A DNA stretch of 64,000 bases from CAVTOO01 sp963736355 (GCA_963736355.1 CAVTOO010000004.1:62001-126000), one strand, 5' to 3'. Shown: positions 46,584-55,674, counted from the first letter of the stretch. Notes: generated by a model from the sequence alone, not told the origin. Program-made: numbers and translations.

Positions 46584-47366
46584 TTAAGCCTTCAAAACCT
46601 TCATCGCCGCTTCATGCACGCGCGGATCGCCGGCGGCGATGATGCGTCCGCCGTTTTGCGCAGGCCCGCCGTCCCATGTCGTGACGATGCCGCCCGCGCC
46701 GGTGACGATCGGCACCAGGGCTGCGATATCGTAGGGCTTCAGCTCCGTCTCGATGACGAGATCGAGATGGCCGGCCGCCAGCATGCAATAGGCGTAGCAA
46801 TCGCCGCCATAGCGCGACAACCGCACCTGGCTCTCGACGCGCTCGAACGCGGCGCGGTCGGCGTCGTTCATCAGGCGCGGACTTGTGGTGAACATCACCG
46901 CATCGCCAAGCGCGTTGCAGCGGCGCACCGAAAGGGCCCGTTCGCCCGCAGGGCCGCGATAATGCGCGCCGCCGCCGTCGCCGGTGAAGCGTTCGCCAAT
47001 GAAGGGCTGATGCATCATGCCGAAGGCGGGTGCGCCGTGACGTGTCAGGGCAATCAGCGTGCCCCAGACGGGAAAGCCTGCGATGAAGGATTTGGTGCCG
47101 TCGATCGGATCGAGCACCCAGACATATTCGGCGTCGGCGCGTTCATTGCCGAATTCCTCGCCGACAATGCCGTGATCGGGGAAGGTCGATTTGATCAGGT
47201 CGCGCATTGCCGCCTCGGCGGCGCGGTCGGCTTCGGTGACGGGATCGAAATGCAGCGCGGGGCCCTTGTTCTCGAAAGCCAGCGTGGTGCGGAAGAACGG
47301 CAGAATGGTATCGCCCGAGACGGTCGCGAGCCGGTCGATAAAGCTACCGAAATCAACGACCGTCAC
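46584..47366 (-). CDS. hisN: Inositol-monophosphatase-family phosphatase, histidinol-phosphatase (HisN-like)
   Basis: 260 residues from a GTG at 47366 with ggggag upstream. Li-sensitive phosphatase motifs: DPVTEADRAAEAAMRDLI, IVGEEFGNERADAEYVWVLD with DPIDGTKSFIAGFPVWGTL (metal-binding motif 1) and YDIAALVPIVTGAGGIVTTW (motif 2). The alphaproteobacterial histidinol-phosphatase and myo-inositol phosphatase SuhB share this fold; HisN is favoured by the short DxxDGTKSF form. An mmgR/suhB-like sRNA lies upstream on the opposite strand. The frame upstream to 47444 lacks a ribosome site. Confidence 0.85.
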   Translation of the reverse strand: MTVVDFGSFIDRLATVSGDTILPFFRTTLAFENKGPALHFDPVTEADRAAEAAMRDLIKSTFPDHGIVGEEFGNERADAEYVWVLDPIDGTKSFIAGFPVWGTLIALTRHGAPAFGMMHQPFIGERFTGDGGGAHYRGPAGERALSVRRCNALGDAVMFTTSPRLMNDADRAAFERVESQVRLSRYGGDCYAYCMLAAGHLDLVIETELKPYDIAALVPIVTGAGGIVTTWDGGPAQNGGRIIAAGDPRVHEAAMKVLKA

Positions 47367-47683
47367 GGCGGGCTCCCCAAGAATCAGCCTTACGGGTAGC
47401 GGGTTCGACAGAGCCCGGCAACGTGTCACTCGTCTGACAACCATGGCTCCGCTAAGGGCTCGCCATCAGCGTCTGTTGCATGGATGACACAGTGAAAAAA
47501 CGGTCAAATACTCGCGGCGAGAATAACTAAGTTATTGATTTTGATAACATATCAGTGTCCTCGAAGTATCCAGTTCTGCCGACCGGGGTATGCGCACTTC
47601 GCATGGCTAGCGGGGCATTTCGCCTTGCGTTTTGTGCGCCGCGGTCGCATATTGTTGCGGTGCGGTAGCGCTTGCGCTATCGC

Positions 47684-47747
47684 CTGCCCTCCTTGGGCGT
47701 TTCCTCCCTAGACTTGGGCCGCTTGTTCTTCAGGCGGCCCTTTTTCT
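47684..47747 (+). ncRNA. Candidate mmgR/suhB-type (alpha-r8) small RNA
   Basis: The region has a first hairpin gccctccttgggc (47686-47698), an unpaired gtttcctccctagactt, and a terminator hairpin gggccgc/gcggccc (47716-47722 and 47734-47740) followed by tttttctt. The cctccc single-stranded part between two hairpins and the position upstream of an inositol-monophosphatase-family gene fit the Rhizobiales suhB/MmgR RNA family as I recall it. A -10-like ctatcg (47677) and -35-like ttgttg (47652) precede it. The 47367-47885 gap otherwise holds AT-rich sequence near 47530 and a hairpin at 47663-47684. Confidence 0.55.
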
Positions 47748-47885
47748 TGCCTGAAGCAAGCCTGAAACGGCTGCTGTGGCGATTGCAGGGCAGGAAACGG
47801 ATTGCAGGTCCAGCGCCATTCGGGCTCCTGTCGGACCATGCCCGACCCCGCCAATCCCGCGCACCCCCCATTGCTTCGCCGCTCC

Positions 47886-48795
47886 ATGAACCCAAACGAG
47901 TGGGCGCTGCTGCTCGTTCTGTCGGTTCTGTGGGGTGGTGCGTTCTTCTTTACCGGTGTGGTGCTGCGTGAATTGCCGCCGCTCACGGTGCTCGCGCTCA
48001 GGGTCGGCCTTGCGGCATTGGTGCTGCTGGCCGTCCTTCGCCTGTTCGGCCAGACGCTGCCGCGCGACGCGGCCACATGGCGGGCGTTCTTGATCATGGG
48101 TGTCATCAACAGCGCCCTGCCGTTTTTTCTCCTGATCTGGAGCCAGCAGACGATTCCGACGGGCCTGGCGGCGATCCTGAACGCGACGACGCCGCTCTCC
48201 ACCGCGATCGTCGCGCATTTTCTCACCACGGACGAGAAGATCACCGCCAACAGATTGGCAGGTGTCCTGATCGGCTTCGCTGGCGTTGCGACCATGATCG
48301 GGCCCGAGGCGCTGGCCGGCTGGAGCGCGGGTCTGCTGGCGCACCTCGCGGCCATCGGCGCGACGGTGTCTTACGCCTTCGGCAGCGTCTATGGCCGCGT
48401 CTTCAGGCGGCTCGATGTTTTGCCGATGCAGGCCGCCACCGGACAACTGATTGCCGCGACGCTTGTCACGCTTCCGTTTGTCCTTGTTGTCGATCGGCCC
48501 TGGCAGTTGCCGATGCCCGGCGTCACGACGTGGCTGTCGATCCTGGCCTTTGCCGGGCTATCGACATCGCTCGCCTTCGTCATTTATTTCCGGCTGCTGG
48601 CGACCACGGGTGCGACCAATCTCGTGCTGGTGACTTTGCTGATCCCGGTGTCGGCGATTCTGTTGGGCGTGCTCGTGCTGGGCGAACGTCTCGATGCGCG
48701 CGAGTTCGCGGGCATGGCGCTGATCGGTCTCGGTCTGGCGGCGATTGACGGACGGCTGTGGGCTAGGCCTGCGAGCGCGGCTGACGCAGCTCTGA
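47886..48795 (+). CDS. EamA/DMT-family exporter, end shifted by a probable +1
   Basis: 302 residues after a one-base correction near 48759-48762. Ten hydrophobic helices in two EamA repeats: LLLVLSVLWGGAFFFTGVVL at the start and GVTTWLSILAFAGLSTSLAF in the second half, ending VLGERLDAREFAGMALIGLG. As written the frame fails to stop and runs on to 49826 antisense through the amidohydrolase gene, which is not credible; one extra base in tgggct gives a stop at 48793-48795, four bases before the end of the convergent gene. ATG 47838 is an alternative start. It probably exports an amino acid or metabolite. Confidence 0.78.
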
Positions 48796-48799
48796 AGAG

Positions 48800-49694
48800 T
48801 TATTCCGCCGCGGCCTGGAAGGGCCCGAGATTTCTCGCGGGGCAGATCCATCAAGGCGTGCGCCAGCGCGTTGAGATCGATGGCGAGGCGCTCGAAATGC
48901 GCGGTCTTCTCTCGGGTGCGTTCGTCCATATAGACCGCGCGATTGAATTCGAGCTGCAGCGCATGCAGCCCCGCTTGCGGGTTGCCGTAATGCTCGGTGA
49001 TGAAGCCGCCTGCATAGGGTTTGTTGCGGCCGACACTATAGCCAAGCGCGATGAGGACGCGCTCGGCTTCGGCGATCACTTCCGGCGCGCAGCTCGTGCC
49101 GTACCGGTCGCCGAGCACGACATCGGGACGTCGCGGCTCGTCGCGCGCGGCTCCGACCGACGGCATCGAGTGACAATCGATCAGGATCGCGGTGCCATAC
49201 TGCCGATGCGCCTTGCCGATCAGCCGGCGCAATGCGCGGTGGTATGGCTTGTAGAGCGTCTCGATGCGGCGCAGTGCTTCGTCGACTTCGATCTTGCCCT
49301 GATAAATATCCTGCGCATCGCCGACGACGCGCGGGATCGTGCCCAGCCCACCTGCCACGCGCATCGAGCGGGTATTGGCGAAACTCGGGATGCGGCCGCT
49401 GAACATGCGCGGGTCGAGTTCGTAGGGCTCGCGATTGACGTCGACATAGCAGCGCGGGAAGTGCACGCGCATGGTGGCGAAGCCTGCGGCGGGCAGGGCG
49501 TCGATCAATTCGTCGACGTAGGAATCTTCCGAGCGGCGCAACGTCGGCAGATCGAGCCGGGTCGCGCTGAGGAATTCCGGCGGATAGACCGCGCCGCTAT
49601 GGGGCGAATTGAAAACCAGTGGCGCCCGCCAATCCTCGGGCTCCATAATTTCGAAAGGCGGCGCGAATTCGTCGGGTGCACCGGGCGGTGTCAT
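48800..49694 (-). CDS. N-formylglutamate amidohydrolase-family protein, +1 shift near the end
   Basis: 297 residues after correction. Family motifs: LVFNSPHSGAVYPPEFLSAT, RVHFPRCYVDVNREPYELDP, ALRRLIGKAHRQYGTAILID followed by CHSMPS, and GLHALQLEFNRAVYMDE. The extra base is at 48831-48833 (ttt on the plus strand); the repaired C-terminus reads LPRENLGPFQAAAE. It cleaves N-formyl-L-glutamate or other N-acyl amino acids; in histidine degradation it is HutG, but no hut genes are near. In Bradyrhizobiaceae this gene commonly sits beside cpdR, as it does here. Confidence 0.85.
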
Positions 49695-50004
49695 GCCACC
49701 TCAAAACCTCGATTGAATCGTGGATTGCGAATCATGGATTGCGCCTGGGCCTTGTCGTCATGCCGTAGGCTGTCTCGCCATTGTCGGTCAGCGCGCGCAG
49801 TTCTGCCAAGTCCTAACTTTGCTTAAGATCCGAACTTCGTCAGTTTCTAATGTCGGCCGGTGAGGCGGCGGGCCGGTTTTATACCGGCCAGTCTTAACTT
49901 CGCCGGCATTATCGCCGACCAGTCGCCAATACTTTCACCCGAAATTTACCCGCAATAGGGCAAATGGTGGGCTTGGGACTATTCAGGGGCGTCGTTACTC
50001 AGCC
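49695..50004. other. Intergenic region upstream of cpdR
   Basis: 310 bases. No gene is visible. It contains a perfect inverted repeat ggccggt/accggcc (49871-49877 and 49883-49889) with a ttata loop, possibly an operator or attenuator in front of cpdR. Confidence 0.45.
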
Positions 50005-50367
50005 ATGCACAAAAAGATTCTGCTCGCCGAAGACGATACCGACATGCGCCGTTTCCTGGTCAAGGCCCTGGAAAATGCCGGCTTCGAGGTTTCGTCCTAC
50101 GATAATGGCCTGTCGGCCTATCAAAGGCTGCGCGAGGAGCCTTTCGAGCTGCTCCTGACCGATATCGTGATGCCGGAGATGGACGGCATCGAATTGGCCC
50201 GGCGGGCCTCGGAGCTCGATCCCGACATCAAGATCATGTTCATCACGGGCTTTGCGGCGGTGGCGCTGAATTCCGATTCCAATGCGCCCAAGAACGCCAA
50301 GGTCCTGTCGAAACCCGTTCACCTGCGCGATTTGGTGAACGAGGTGAACAAGATGCTGGCCGCCTGA
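50005..50367 (+). CDS. cpdR: Single-domain response regulator CpdR
   Basis: 120-residue receiver domain with no output domain. Acidic pocket AEDDTDMRRFL (Asp10/Asp11), phosphoacceptor Asp53 in LLLTDIVMPEMDGIELARRA, switch Thr/Lys in MFITGFAA and KVLSKPVHLRDLV. In Caulobacter and rhizobia unphosphorylated CpdR directs ClpXP to the cell pole to degrade CtrA-pathway proteins, under CckA-ChpT phosphorelay control. The tRNA-Val and L36 genes follow, the usual order in this family. Confidence 0.92.
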   Translation: MHKKILLAEDDTDMRRFLVKALENAGFEVSSYDNGLSAYQRLREEPFELLLTDIVMPEMDGIELARRASELDPDIKIMFITGFAAVALNSDSNAPKNAKVLSKPVHLRDLVNEVNKMLAA

Positions 50368-50441
50368 CCGCAAAGAGTCCCTGCGGCCTTGCCTGCCTCG
50401 GCGGGGGCCGGTATAGGGGCGCCATCCCGGACGTATCTAAA

Positions 50442-50516
50442 GGGCGCGTAGCTCAGCGGGAGAGCACCTCGTTGACATCGAGGGGGTCACAGGTTCGATC
50501 CCTGTCGCGCCCACCA
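50442..50516 (+). tRNA. tRNA-Val (anticodon GAC)
   Basis: Acceptor gggcgcg (50442-50448) pairs with cgcgccc (50506-50512), discriminator A, encoded CCA at 50514-50516. The anticodon loop gttgacatc gives GAC; the T-arm reads caggttcgatccctg. Length 75. Confidence 0.95.
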
Positions 50517-50729
50517 TTTTCCCTCAATTTCCCCAATTTCCGGCTGTTTCGGCCCCTTTCAGCGGCTTCAGGGCAGCTGCGCATTGACTTTCAGGCGCTA
50601 TTTCCCTATTCAGCCGGTGCCTTGAGGGGATCGATCCCCGGGGGCAAAACGCCCATTCTGGACGATCACCAATTTCGGCGGCCCGGCGGGTCAAATCGCC
50701 CGGTGCCCATAAACCTACGGAACGAAGCC

Positions 50730-50855
50730 ATGAAGGTCCGCAATTCACTGAAGTCCCTGCGCGGACGTCATCGCGACAACCGTCTGGTCCGTCGCAAGGG
50801 CCGGGTTTACGTGATCAACAAGACCCAGCCCCGCTTCAAGTCCCGTCAGGGCTAA
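50730..50855 (+). CDS. rpmJ: 50S ribosomal protein L36 (cysteine-free type)
   Basis: 41 residues (MKVRNSLKSLRGRHRDNRLV then RRKGRVYVINKTQPRFKSRQ). It is the C-minus/YkgO form without the zinc-binding Cys, which is the normal L36 in many alphaproteobacteria. It is a component of the large ribosomal subunit. A perfect 14-base palindrome ggggatcgatcccc (50636-50649) lies about 80 bases upstream. Confidence 0.95.
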   Translation: MKVRNSLKSLRGRHRDNRLVRRKGRVYVINKTQPRFKSRQG

Positions 50856-50944
50856 GTCGCGGCGTCAGCCACGGTCTGCTGCTTTCACAGTCCTTTGAGC
50901 CTGCCGCGCTAGGCAAAGCGATCCGTCGCGTCTAGATTTGACGC

Positions 50945-51622
50945 ATGCGCGCTTCCCATCCGCACGCCCGACGTCTGCTTGGCGCTTCGTTCGCCCTGGT
51001 GTCCGCCATGGCGCTGATGTGCGCGCCGGGGCTGGCCCAGTCGCCCCAGGATAAAGGAAGCCCGGCGCCGCAGCAGCGGCCGCCGCAGGCGCAGTTGCCC
51101 GGTCCCCCCGACAAGATTCCCGAGCCGACCCCTCGCGATCGTACGCGCGGCATCGATTTCCTGCTCGGTGCGCTGAAAGTCGCACCGACCAAGGAAGCGG
51201 CGCGCCACGTCGAGGGACGTATCTGGGCGTTGTGGTCACGGACCACGAGCGACACCACGCAGCTCTTGATGAGCCGCGCCAAGACGGCGGCCGACGCCAA
51301 GAATTACGATCTCTCGATCAAGCTGCTCGACTCGATCATCAAGCTGAAGCCGGACTATGTCGAAGCCTGGAATCGCAGGGCGACGATCTACTACGTGCAG
51401 AACCGGTATCAGGAATCGCTCGCCGACATCCGTGAGGTGCTGACGCGCGAACCGCGCCACTTCGCGGCGCTCGCGGGCCTCGGCATGATCATGCAGGAAC
51501 TTGGCGACGATGCACGCGCGCTCGCGGCCTATCGGCAGGCCCTGACCATCAATCCGCATATCGAGCGCATCCCCGAGCGCGTCAAGTCGCTCACCGAAAA
51601 GGTTGACGGCCGGGATATTTAA
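50945..51622 (+). CDS. Secreted TPR-repeat protein
   Basis: 225 residues with a signal peptide (RRLLGASFALVSAMALMCAP, cleavage after LAQ). The mature N-terminus is Pro/Gln-rich; then at least two tetratricopeptide repeats (YDLSIKLLDSIIKLKPDYVE, AWNRRATIYYVQNRYQESLA, HFAALAGLGMIMQELGDDAR, ALAAYRQALTINPH). TPRs mediate protein-protein contact in the periplasm; no specific partner is known. It follows L36 and precedes palindromic repeat D. Confidence 0.85.
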   Translation: MRASHPHARRLLGASFALVSAMALMCAPGLAQSPQDKGSPAPQQRPPQAQLPGPPDKIPEPTPRDRTRGIDFLLGALKVAPTKEAARHVEGRIWALWSRTTSDTTQLLMSRAKTAADAKNYDLSIKLLDSIIKLKPDYVEAWNRRATIYYVQNRYQESLADIREVLTREPRHFAALAGLGMIMQELGDDARALAAYRQALTINPHIERIPERVKSLTEKVDGRDI

Positions 51623-51624
51623 AA

Positions 51625-51684
51625 CGTGATCCCGAGAGCGTGATCCCGAAAAGTGGGTACCGGTCTTCGGATAAGGATCACGCC
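51625..51684. repeat. Intergenic palindromic repeat, copy D
   Basis: Ends cgtgatcccgag... and ggatcacgcc with an inner aaaagtgggtaccggtcttcgg. A partial duplication of the left end (gcgtgatcccgaaaag) is present. It lies between the TPR gene and the alpha/beta hydrolase gene. Confidence 0.75.
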
Positions 51685-51733
51685 CAATAACGGTTTCTTG
51701 AAACCGTGGCCCGCTCGCAACCGTATTTCCCCA

Positions 51734-52693
51734 GTGCACAAATTATCCCGGATCCTCCGCATGAGCCTTGTCGCCGTAGCCGTGGCGATCGCCTGCCTCG
51801 TGATCGTTACGCAGATCGGCGTGGTCGCGATTCAAAAACTGTATCCGCCCGAGGGTCGTTTCATCGACGTCGCAGGTGCTCGGCTCCATGTCGTGGAACT
51901 CGGCCCGCAGACATCAACTGAATTGCCCGTCGTCCTGATTCATGGCGCCAGCGCGAATCTCAATGCGATGCGCGAGCCGCTCGGCACGCTTCTGGCGCAG
52001 CACCGGCGAGTCATCCTGATCGACCGTCCCGGCCATGGCTGGAGCACGCGCGACAATCTTCGCGCCTCCACGCCTGCCAGCCAGGCGGCGATGATTGATG
52101 AGGCGCTCGACAAGCTCGGCATTCCGCGCGCGATCATTGTCGGCCATTCATGGGCGGGCGCGCTTGCAGCGGCACTTGCGCTCAATCACCCGTCGCGCGT
52201 GGGCGGCCTGGTGCTGCTCTCGCCGGTGACGCATCCGTGGCCGGGTGGAGTCGCCTGGTACAACAACTTGGCTGCGGTGCCGGTCGCAGGCCCGCTCTTC
52301 GCGCACACGCTGGCGCTACCCGTCGGCCTTTCGATGATGTCGCCCGGCGCGCGTGCGGTCTTCCTGCCGCAGACGATGCCCGAGGGCTATGTCGGCCAAA
52401 CCGCCATCGCCTTGTTGATGCGGCCGCGCGAGTTTCTCGCCAATGCATGGGACATGGTGACGCTGAAGGAAGCGGTGCGGGCGCAGGCGACGCGCTACGG
52501 CACCATCGACGTGCCGACGGTCGTGATCACCGGCGATACCGACGCGACCGTGTCGCCCGACATTCATTCGCGCGCGTTCGTGGCCGCTGTGCCGGGCGCA
52601 AAACTGATTGTGCTTGAAGGTGTCGGGCATCTGCCGCAGAACGTCGCGCCAGAGCGTATTACTGCGGAGATCAAGGCGTTGCCGCAGCGTTAA
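51734..52693 (+). CDS. Membrane-anchored alpha/beta hydrolase
   Basis: 319 residues from GTG 51734 (ATG 51761 is the alternative; neither has a clear site). A basic N-terminus and one helix (LVAVAVAIACLVIVTQIGVV) anchor it, then the hydrolase: oxyanion VVLIHGASANLNAMREPLG, DRPGHGWSTRD, nucleophile IIVGHSWAGALAAALALNHP, Asp in VITGDTDATVSP and His in LEGVGHLPQNVAPE. The fold covers esterases, haloalkane dehalogenases and lipases; no substrate can be given. It is convergent with pyk, overlapping its stop by four bases. Confidence 0.84.
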   Translation: MHKLSRILRMSLVAVAVAIACLVIVTQIGVVAIQKLYPPEGRFIDVAGARLHVVELGPQTSTELPVVLIHGASANLNAMREPLGTLLAQHRRVILIDRPGHGWSTRDNLRASTPASQAAMIDEALDKLGIPRAIIVGHSWAGALAAALALNHPSRVGGLVLLSPVTHPWPGGVAWYNNLAAVPVAGPLFAHTLALPVGLSMMSPGARAVFLPQTMPEGYVGQTAIALLMRPREFLANAWDMVTLKEAVRAQATRYGTIDVPTVVITGDTDATVSPDIHSRAFVAAVPGAKLIVLEGVGHLPQNVAPERITAEIKALPQR

Positions 52694-54123
52694 TCAGAGC
52701 CAGTTTCGGCGCCGACATAGGCGATGCGCAGCATGTTGGTGGCGCCCGGTGTGCCGAGCGGCACGCCGGCGACGATGATGACGCGCTGACCGGCGCGGGC
52801 AAAGCCGTCGCGGAAGGCCATGCGGCAGGCGCGGTCCACCATGTCATCGGGATTTTTGGCATCTTCGGCGACGACGCAATGGACGCCCCACACCAGCGAC
52901 AATTTGCGTCCGGCATTGATATTGGGTGAGATCGCCACGATCGGCGACTTCGGCCGCTCGCGCGCCACGCGCAGCGCAGTGGAACCCGAACTCGTCCAGC
53001 AGATGATGGCCGACAGATCGAGTGTCTCGGATATCTGCCGGGCGGCATCGGCGATGGCGTCGGCGCTCGATGCTTCAGGGTCCGGCCGTTGATTGTTGAT
53101 GACGGTGCGGTAAGTGGGGTCGCGTTCCACTTCCTCGGCGATGCGGTTCATCGTCGAAACCGCCTCAACCGGGAATTTGCCGGCCGCCGACTCTGCCGAC
53201 AGCATGATCGCATCGGCGCCTTCGAACACTGCAGTCGCCACGTCGGAGACTTCGGCGCGCGTCGGCACCGGCGACGTGATCATGGATTCCAGCATCTGCG
53301 TGGCGACGACAATGGGCTTGCCGGCACGGCGCGCCAGCCGCGACATCTGCTTCTGGAGGCCGGGCACGCGCTCGACCGGCAGTTCGACGCCGAGATCGCC
53401 ACGCGCCACCATCAGCGCATCGGCGACTTCGATGATTTCGTCGAGGCGATCGATGGCCTGCGGCTTCTCGATCTTGGCCATGACGGAGGCGCGCCCGCGC
53501 GCGATCTTTTTGGCGTCGGAGACGTCCTCGGGGCGCTGCACGAAGGACAGCGCGATCCAGTCGATGCCGGCATCGAGCGCCGCTTCGAGATCGGAGCGGT
53601 CCTTCTCGGTCATGGCCGACATCGGCAGGACCGTATCCGGCAGGCTCACGCCCTTGCGGTTCGACAGGGTCCCGCCGACCACCACGCGCGTGACAACACG
53701 CGTCGGCGTGGCTTCCTCGGTGATGAGGCGAACCTTGCCGTCGTCGAGCAGGAGGGAATGGCCCGGCTTGAGCGCGGCGAGGATTTCCGGATGCGGCAGT
53801 TGCACGCGCGTCTTGTCGCCGGGCGCCGGATTGGCGTCGAGGACAAAATTTTCGCCATTCTGCAGCGTGACGCTGCCGTCGGTGAACGTGCCGACGCGCA
53901 GCTTCGGACCCTGCAGATCGACCAGAATCCCGATGGGTCGGTTGTAGCTGCTTTCGATATTGCGGATCGTCGCCACGAGTTCGCGCATGCGGTCATGCGG
54001 CGTGTGGCTCATATTGATGCGGAACAGATCGGCGCCCGCCTCGAACAGGCGACGGATCATCGCGCTGTCGGAAGATGCAGGTCCCAGTGTTGCGAGAATT
54101 TTTGTCCGTCGCAGGCGCCGCAT
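52690..54123 (-). CDS. pyk: Pyruvate kinase
   Basis: 477 residues from ATG 54123. Barrel and active-site motifs: RTKILATLGPASSDSAMIRR, DLFRINMSHTPHDRMRELVA, ILVDLQGPKLRVGTF, SVMAKIEKPQAIDRLDEIIE (signature, catalytic Lys), DALMVARGDLGVELPVERVP and ATQMLESMITSPVPTRAEVS. It makes pyruvate and ATP from phosphoenolpyruvate and ADP in glycolysis. The frame extending to 54240 is rejected since the overlapping DUF1036 gene ends at its ATG, which makes the pair translationally coupled. Confidence 0.95.
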   Translation of the reverse strand: MRRLRRTKILATLGPASSDSAMIRRLFEAGADLFRINMSHTPHDRMRELVATIRNIESSYNRPIGILVDLQGPKLRVGTFTDGSVTLQNGENFVLDANPAPGDKTRVQLPHPEILAALKPGHSLLLDDGKVRLITEEATPTRVVTRVVVGGTLSNRKGVSLPDTVLPMSAMTEKDRSDLEAALDAGIDWIALSFVQRPEDVSDAKKIARGRASVMAKIEKPQAIDRLDEIIEVADALMVARGDLGVELPVERVPGLQKQMSRLARRAGKPIVVATQMLESMITSPVPTRAEVSDVATAVFEGADAIMLSAESAAGKFPVEAVSTMNRIAEEVERDPTYRTVINNQRPDPEASSADAIADAARQISETLDLSAIICWTSSGSTALRVARERPKSPIVAISPNINAGRKLSLVWGVHCVVAEDAKNPDDMVDRACRMAFRDGFARAGQRVIIVAGVPLGTPGATNMLRIAYVGAETGSD

Positions 54124-54647
54124 TACTTGCGCGCTCCGGCCGGCGGCAAGGTGAACGGCGTGCCGTTCGGCATGTTCGGCGTCATGCCCGGCAGGCGCGG
54201 CGCGTTGTTCTGGTCGGCCTCGGTCAATTGCACCGTCCACGAGCGCTGTTCGCTGGTATCGACCTCGAAGAAGCCGGTGCGTTCATAACCTCGCGCCAGG
54301 CAATCCTCCGTGCCGCGGATCGTGAATTCCTTGTCGCGCGTGCACATAAAGGCTTTTCCTGACCATTCGCCGCCACGATCATAGTCTATCGCATGAATAT
54401 AATAGTAGCGTGCGACAAGTGTCCCGCGCAGCAGTGTCTCGCAGCTGCGTGCGCCGACATTCCACCAGCCTTCGGTGATCCAGCCCTCGCCGTCCTTATA
54501 ACCGAGGGCGATGCCGACGCGGTTGCCGGTATTGTTGCACAGGCGGAAATCCGCGTGCGCCGGCGTCGGCGCCAGCAGCCAAAGGCCCAGCGCCACGGCT
54601 GCGCAACGCGCAATTGCACGGGCGGGTTTTGACAAGGTGGTGGTCAT
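54123..54647 (-). CDS. DUF1036 secreted protein
   Basis: 174 residues from ATG 54647 (TTG 54665 is upstream in frame). A signal peptide (residues 1-32, ending AHA) is followed by the DUF1036 core: FRLCNNTGNRVGIALGYKDG, WITEGWWNVGARSCETLL, HAIDYDRGGEWSGKAFMCTR and ERTGFFEVDTSEQRSWTVQL, which has conserved Cys probably forming disulfides. Function is unknown. Its stop overlaps the pyk start (TAATG), and the pyk-DUF1036 order is common in this family. Confidence 0.87.
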   Translation of the reverse strand: MTTTLSKPARAIARCAAVALGLWLLAPTPAHADFRLCNNTGNRVGIALGYKDGEGWITEGWWNVGARSCETLLRGTLVARYYYIHAIDYDRGGEWSGKAFMCTRDKEFTIRGTEDCLARGYERTGFFEVDTSEQRSWTVQLTEADQNNAPRLPGMTPNMPNGTPFTLPPAGARK

Positions 54648-54827
54648 CCGAAACGTGCGTCGCAAGGTGCCTGATTTCGCGCGGCAGGGTTGGTCATGTC
54701 AACGATTATGCCGCGGAAATGGTTGATATTTATGGCAATATAGGGGTTCGCGGCGCCGACCAATGCCAACCAATGGCCAATTGTGCCGCGGCCGCCTATC
54801 TCAGTCACATACGAGGGACCCAAGTCC

Positions 54828-55133
54828 ATGACCGAGACCACACGCACCGAACTCGAGGCCGCCGCGTTCCGCCGCCTCGTCGCGCATCTGCGCGAGCGCT
54901 CCGACGTGCAGAATATCGACCTGATGAATCTCGCCGGCTTTTGCCGCAACTGCCTGGCCAACTGGCTCAAGGAGGAGGCGGATGGGCGTGGTGTCGCTCT
55001 GTCGAAGGACGAGAGCCGTGAGGCTGTCTACGGCATGCCCTACGAACAGTGGAAGGCGCTGCATCAGGGCGAAGCGAGTGCCGATCAGCAGGCCGCTTTC
55101 GTCAAGGGGAACCCCGGCCACGAGCATCGCTGA
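54828..55133 (+). CDS. DUF1244 protein
   Basis: 101 residues from ATG 54828, gaggga upstream. The domain motifs AFRRLVAHLRERSDVQNIDL, MNLAGFCRNCLANWLKEEAD with the two close Cys, and YGMPYEQWKALHQGEAS match DUF1244 (Sinorhizobium SMc04008 type), a small alpha-helical family of unknown function. It is divergent from DUF1036/pyk and precedes gapR. Confidence 0.9.
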   Translation: MTETTRTELEAAAFRRLVAHLRERSDVQNIDLMNLAGFCRNCLANWLKEEADGRGVALSKDESREAVYGMPYEQWKALHQGEASADQQAAFVKGNPGHEHR

Positions 55134-55310
55134 GCAAGGCTGCGGCAATCGCAAGGCGCGTTCGCTCAATCATTGATGTCATCCACATTTTTTCTTTCCA
55201 CGGTGACCTGTGGGTCACTGTGGATGAAGGGCGCGGCTGCTTGACGCGCGATGCCGCGCGCGATGATTAGGACTTCCAGATCATTCGTTGCGTGACTTCA
55301 GGAGTGCCCA

Positions 55311-55586
55311 ATGGCCACCGCCGCCGCCCTTAAGGACGAATCCACCGCTCACAGCTTTGCGAAGGATCAGCTCAAGGCGATCATTTCCCGCATCGAGAAG
55401 CTGGAAGAAGAAAAGAAGACGATTTCCGACGATATCCGCGATGTCTATGCCGAAGCCAAGGGCAACGGTTTCGACGTCAAGGCGCTGCGCACCATTGTGC
55501 GGATGCGCAAGGAAGACGCCAATGAGCGCCAGGAGCATGAAGCGATCCTGGAGACGTATCTGCAGGCGCTCGGAATGCTGAGCTAG
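55311..55586 (+). CDS. gapR: GapR, nucleoid-associated DNA-binding protein (DUF2312/UPF0335)
   Basis: 91 residues: DQLKAIISRIEKLEEEKKTI, SDDIRDVYAEAKGNGFDVKA and LRTIVRMRKEDANERQEHEA are the DUF2312 hallmark, a coiled-coil followed by short helices. Caulobacter GapR encircles overtwisted AT-rich DNA ahead of replication and transcription forks and stimulates type II topoisomerases. The gene is in the usual pyk/DUF1244 neighbourhood. Confidence 0.93.
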   Translation: MATAAALKDESTAHSFAKDQLKAIISRIEKLEEEKKTISDDIRDVYAEAKGNGFDVKALRTIVRMRKEDANERQEHEAILETYLQALGMLS

Positions 55587-55595
55587 CCGCATTCA

Positions 55596-55628
55596 CGCCG
55601 GGCGGCGCGCGCTGCCCGGCGGTTTATC
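55596..55628 (+). terminator. Possible terminator after gapR
   Basis: cgccgggc (55596-55603) pairs with gcccggcg (55614-55621) and is followed by gtttatcc. The T run is short, so termination strength is doubtful. Confidence 0.4.
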
Positions 55629-55674
55629 CGTCGACAATTTCAGGGGTAGGGCGCCTTAGCGCGAGGCGAAGCCT

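Noticed and set aside
48796..49826. Continuation of the EamA frame far beyond the exporter
   Set aside because: The extension has no EamA character and is the antisense of the formylglutamate hydrolase gene; one extra base near 48760 explains the missing stop.
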